From the NCBI GenBank assembly GCA_031288955.1, contig JAITQJ010000133.1, positions 1 through 7,814 on the forward strand: 7,814 nucleotides of DNA, written 5' to 3'. Position numbers and translations under genes: made by a program. Within the stretch, counting starts at the first letter, position 1. Each line of letters opens with the position of its first letter. The notes under the pieces were generated by a model, which made no database searches, had not been told where the DNA came from, and saw only the letters and a program-made list of their open reading frames with translations. Shown here piece after piece: positions 6,918-7,814 of the stretch. Origin of the DNA: Planctomycetaceae bacterium (lineage in GTDB: Bacteria; Planctomycetota; Planctomycetia; Pirellulales; Thermoguttaceae).

Positions 6918-6938
6918 GCTGTGCTGACGCTAATTTTT
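6914..6938 (+). terminator. Possible weak terminator of motAB
   Basis: TTAG (6914-6917, overlapping the motB stop) can pair with CTAA (6930-6933), followed directly by five T residues (6934-6938). The stem is only 4 bp around a 12-nt loop, so this is a low-confidence call. Confidence 0.25.
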
Positions 6939-7546
6939 CAAATAAATAGCGATGTTAGCAAGTGTGATGAACGTTTTTTGTTGGGTATTGCTTAATCGTA
7001 TAGATAGTTGATTATTTAGTTTGAGGCAGAGCAGTTTTACAGACAGATTAATCATTATCTTCGCTTTTGGAATAACACTTCGTTATCCTTTGCAAATGCT
7101 TTTCCGGCAGAACAAAATCTTCACAAGCCGACCAATAATCCGAAGCAACTTTGTCTATCTGAATCCCTTGTATCTTGTCCCATAACTTCCGTCCCGTCTC
7201 CGCCGAGCGGTCGCCGAAAACAAACGCCATATAATGCTTACCTAATCAGTCAACGGCAATCCATCCCCATCGGTAGTTTTTTTTGACGTAAGTATGTATC
7301 TCGCCTAACTCTGCGGTAATAACGGGTTCCCCGCTGACCGGCATTTCAACGGATTGTCCGATTTTTTTTATCCAGTTCAAAACGGTTGTGTGATGAACTT
7401 TTAGTATGCGTCCAATGCCGCTAAATCCTACTCCTTTGAGACAGATTTCAAGGGCAGTGTTTGCATTTATATCTTTGCCGTCTTGCCGTCCTTTGACAAT
7501 TCCGTTTTTGGTATGTTCCTTAACTTCCGCATTTTGGACAATCCAT
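6930..7546 (-). pseudogene. IS1-family transposase, multiply disrupted
   Basis: The original start is ATG 7546 with a perfect AGGAGG (7557-7552) 5 nt upstream, and it opens with MDCPKCGS. Lesions in reading order: (1) one extra T near 7522; (2) an 8-bp tandem duplication at 7475-7490; removing both restores MDCPKCGSKEHTKNGIVKGR then QRYKCKHC, a Cys4 zinc ribbon; (3) a deletion after CKHC near 7454, rejoining at ALEICLKGVGF. The helix-turn-helix GFSGIGRILKVHHTTVLNWI follows (7428-7369). (4) In ELGEIHTY the expected first catalytic Asp is Gly (codon 7305-7303). (5) An in-frame TGA (7248-7246) sits in WIAVD-stop-LGKHYMAFVFGDRS, probably Arg CGA to TGA. The second Asp is kept in ASDYW. (6) An in-frame deletion at HLQR/ITKCYSKS (about 7085) removes the segment with the catalytic Glu. 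(7) A frameshift near 7062 puts the tail (MINLSVKLLCLKLNNQLSIR) in another frame, which stays open to TAG at 6930, beyond the left repeat. Confidence 0.85.
6984..7007 (+). repeat. Left terminal inverted repeat of the IS1-like element
   Basis: This reads GGTATTGCTTAATCGTATAG then ATAG. The reverse complement of 7632-7659 reads GGCATTGCTTAATTTTGTAT then AGCGATAG. The two align over 24-28 bp with one transition and small gaps. The outer GG...ATGC-like end resembles IS1-family ends. Confidence 0.7.
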
Positions 7547-7551
7547 TGCCG

Positions 7552-7557
7552 CCTCCT
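7552..7557 (-). promoter_or_regulatory. Shine-Dalgarno site of the ancestral transposase
   Basis: AGGAGG lies 5 nt before ATG 7546 on the minus strand. It fixes the true start of the transposase at MDCPKCGS rather than the longer frame starting at 7620. A perfect site here contrasts with the chromosomal genes of this window, which mostly lack one, in keeping with a horizontally acquired element. Confidence 0.65.
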
Positions 7558-7631
7558 ATTGATGTCGAAAAAACAATCTACTGTAAGGGACGGTATAGCC
7601 GGTTTGTGTCGATTCCGCAATACAAAAACAC

Positions 7632-7659
7632 CTATCGCTATACAAAATTAAGCAATGCC
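7632..7659 (-). repeat. Right terminal inverted repeat of the IS1-like element
   Basis: Partner of 6984-7007, located 85 bp upstream of the transposase start on the minus strand. This is the usual position for an IS1 left end with its promoter region. The stop codon of the neighbouring gene (7671-7673) lies outside it. Confidence 0.7.
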
Positions 7660-7670
7660 AATTAATTTAA

Positions 7671-7814
7671 TTATTTGACAGCAATGATTTTCACCGGCCC
7701 CAACAAACCCGATTCCTGTATAACGGATGCGCGGTTGGCTATTCCCGACAAGTGCAGTTTACGCTCGGCTCCCGGCAACATCTTGTCGCCGATAATCCGG
7801 TTTGCCCAGGTATT
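7671..7814 (-). CDS. C-terminal end of a probable glycoside hydrolase-like protein (5' end outside window)
   Basis: The minus-strand frame is open from the window edge to TAA (7673-7671), giving 47 residues with no start inside the window. It begins NTWANRIIGDKMLPGAERKL and ends ESGLLGPVKIIAVK. The pattern Asn-x-Trp-x-Asn-Arg-x-Ile-Gly-Asp...Leu-Pro...Glu-Arg, followed by Ser-Gly-Leu-Leu-Gly-Pro-Val, resembles, from memory, the final beta-sandwich of large glycoside hydrolases such as alpha-L-rhamnosidase-like (GH78/GH106-type) or GH2-like enzymes. In these it is an accessory, non-catalytic domain. The family cannot be fixed from 47 residues. The IS1 remnant lies just beyond the stop codon and does not disrupt the gene. 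Confidence 0.6.
   Translation of the reverse strand, partial: NTWANRIIGDKMLPGAERKLHLSGIANRASVIQESGLLGPVKIIAVK

Larger units (their letters stand above)
6984..7659 (-). mobile_element. Degraded IS1-family insertion sequence
   Basis: About 676 bp, slightly shorter than a normal IS1-family element (roughly 700-800 bp). It is bounded by imperfect terminal inverted repeats (6984-7007 and 7632-7659) that share GG-pyrimidine-ATTGCTTAAT, GTATAG and GATAG. Inside, on the minus strand, lie the remains of an IS1-type transposase: an N-terminal Cys4 zinc ribbon, a helix-turn-helix and a DDE-type catalytic part. No matching target duplication is visible at the two edges. It sits between motB and the tail of a glycoside-hydrolase-like gene, ending 11 bp from the latter's stop codon. 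The copy is clearly dead, having lost two of the three catalytic residues. Confidence 0.8.

Noticed and set aside
7246..7248. TGA read as tryptophan (alternative genetic code)
   Set aside because: The other genes use TGG for Trp, and two of them (2559-3020 and 3269-4207) end at TGA at the expected protein length. The element also carries many other inactivating lesions.
7277..7369. Two A8 runs on the transposase strand (7284-7277 and 7369-7362) as programmed frameshift sites, as in IS1 insA/insB
   Set aside because: The reading frame is continuous across both runs (WIKKIG and YVKKNY), so no frameshift is needed there. The disruptions lie elsewhere and look like decay.
7406..7665. Two overlapping plus-strand ORFs over the IS1 remnant
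   Set aside because: They are antisense to the transposase remains and low in complexity; the minus strand explains the region.
1..7814. CRISPR array, tRNA, rRNA or phage module
   Set aside because: No regularly spaced repeats, cloverleaf-like sequence, rRNA signature or phage structural gene was seen on either strand.

Overview
The window carries two blocks of flagellar genes separated by non-flagellar genes, followed by the wreck of an insertion sequence. The organism looks like a Gram-negative, flagellated bacterium of the Planctomycetes or a relative (PVC group). This rests on several signs: a secreted ThuA-domain protein, a secreted HEAT/TPR-like protein, a proline-rich secreted protein ending in RGPRDFLAPNPPGIGE, mostly absent Shine-Dalgarno sites, and moderate GC content. 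The assignment is from family recall, not a search.

Layout, left to right. (1) 1-1347 (+): the C-terminal 448 residues of the hook-filament junction protein FlgK. (2) 1368-2432 (-): a secreted helical-repeat protein, convergent with flgK, with a good sigma-70-type promoter at 2484-2513. (3) 2559-3020 (-): a small proline-rich exported protein; a hairpin with an 8-bp stem lies between it and the promoter of the previous gene. (4) 3269-4207 (-): an exported ThuA-domain protein. (5) 4208-4299: a divergent intergenic region holding a 19-bp inverted repeat, one arm just upstream of each start codon. (6) 4300-5313 (+): an AEC-family (auxin efflux carrier type) transporter. (7) 5430-6206 and 6255-6917 (+): motA and motB, the stator of the flagellar motor, behind an extended -10 promoter at 5359-5387. 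(8) 6984-7659: a degraded IS1-family element on the minus strand with recognisable terminal inverted repeats. Its transposase carries at least six separate lesions. (9) 7671-7814 (-): the last 47 residues of a probable glycoside hydrolase-like protein running off the window.

How the genes fit together: FlgK caps the hook, and MotA/MotB form the ion-driven stator that turns it. The ThuA protein, the AEC transporter and the glycoside-hydrolase tail fit a saprophytic, carbohydrate-using life style, but no single pathway joins them. I see no CRISPR array, tRNA, rRNA or phage genes, and no convincing undescribed multi-gene system. The most informative parts are the reconstructable IS1 decay, the altered peptidoglycan-binding motif of MotB, and the mirrored 5'-leader elements between the ThuA and AEC genes.
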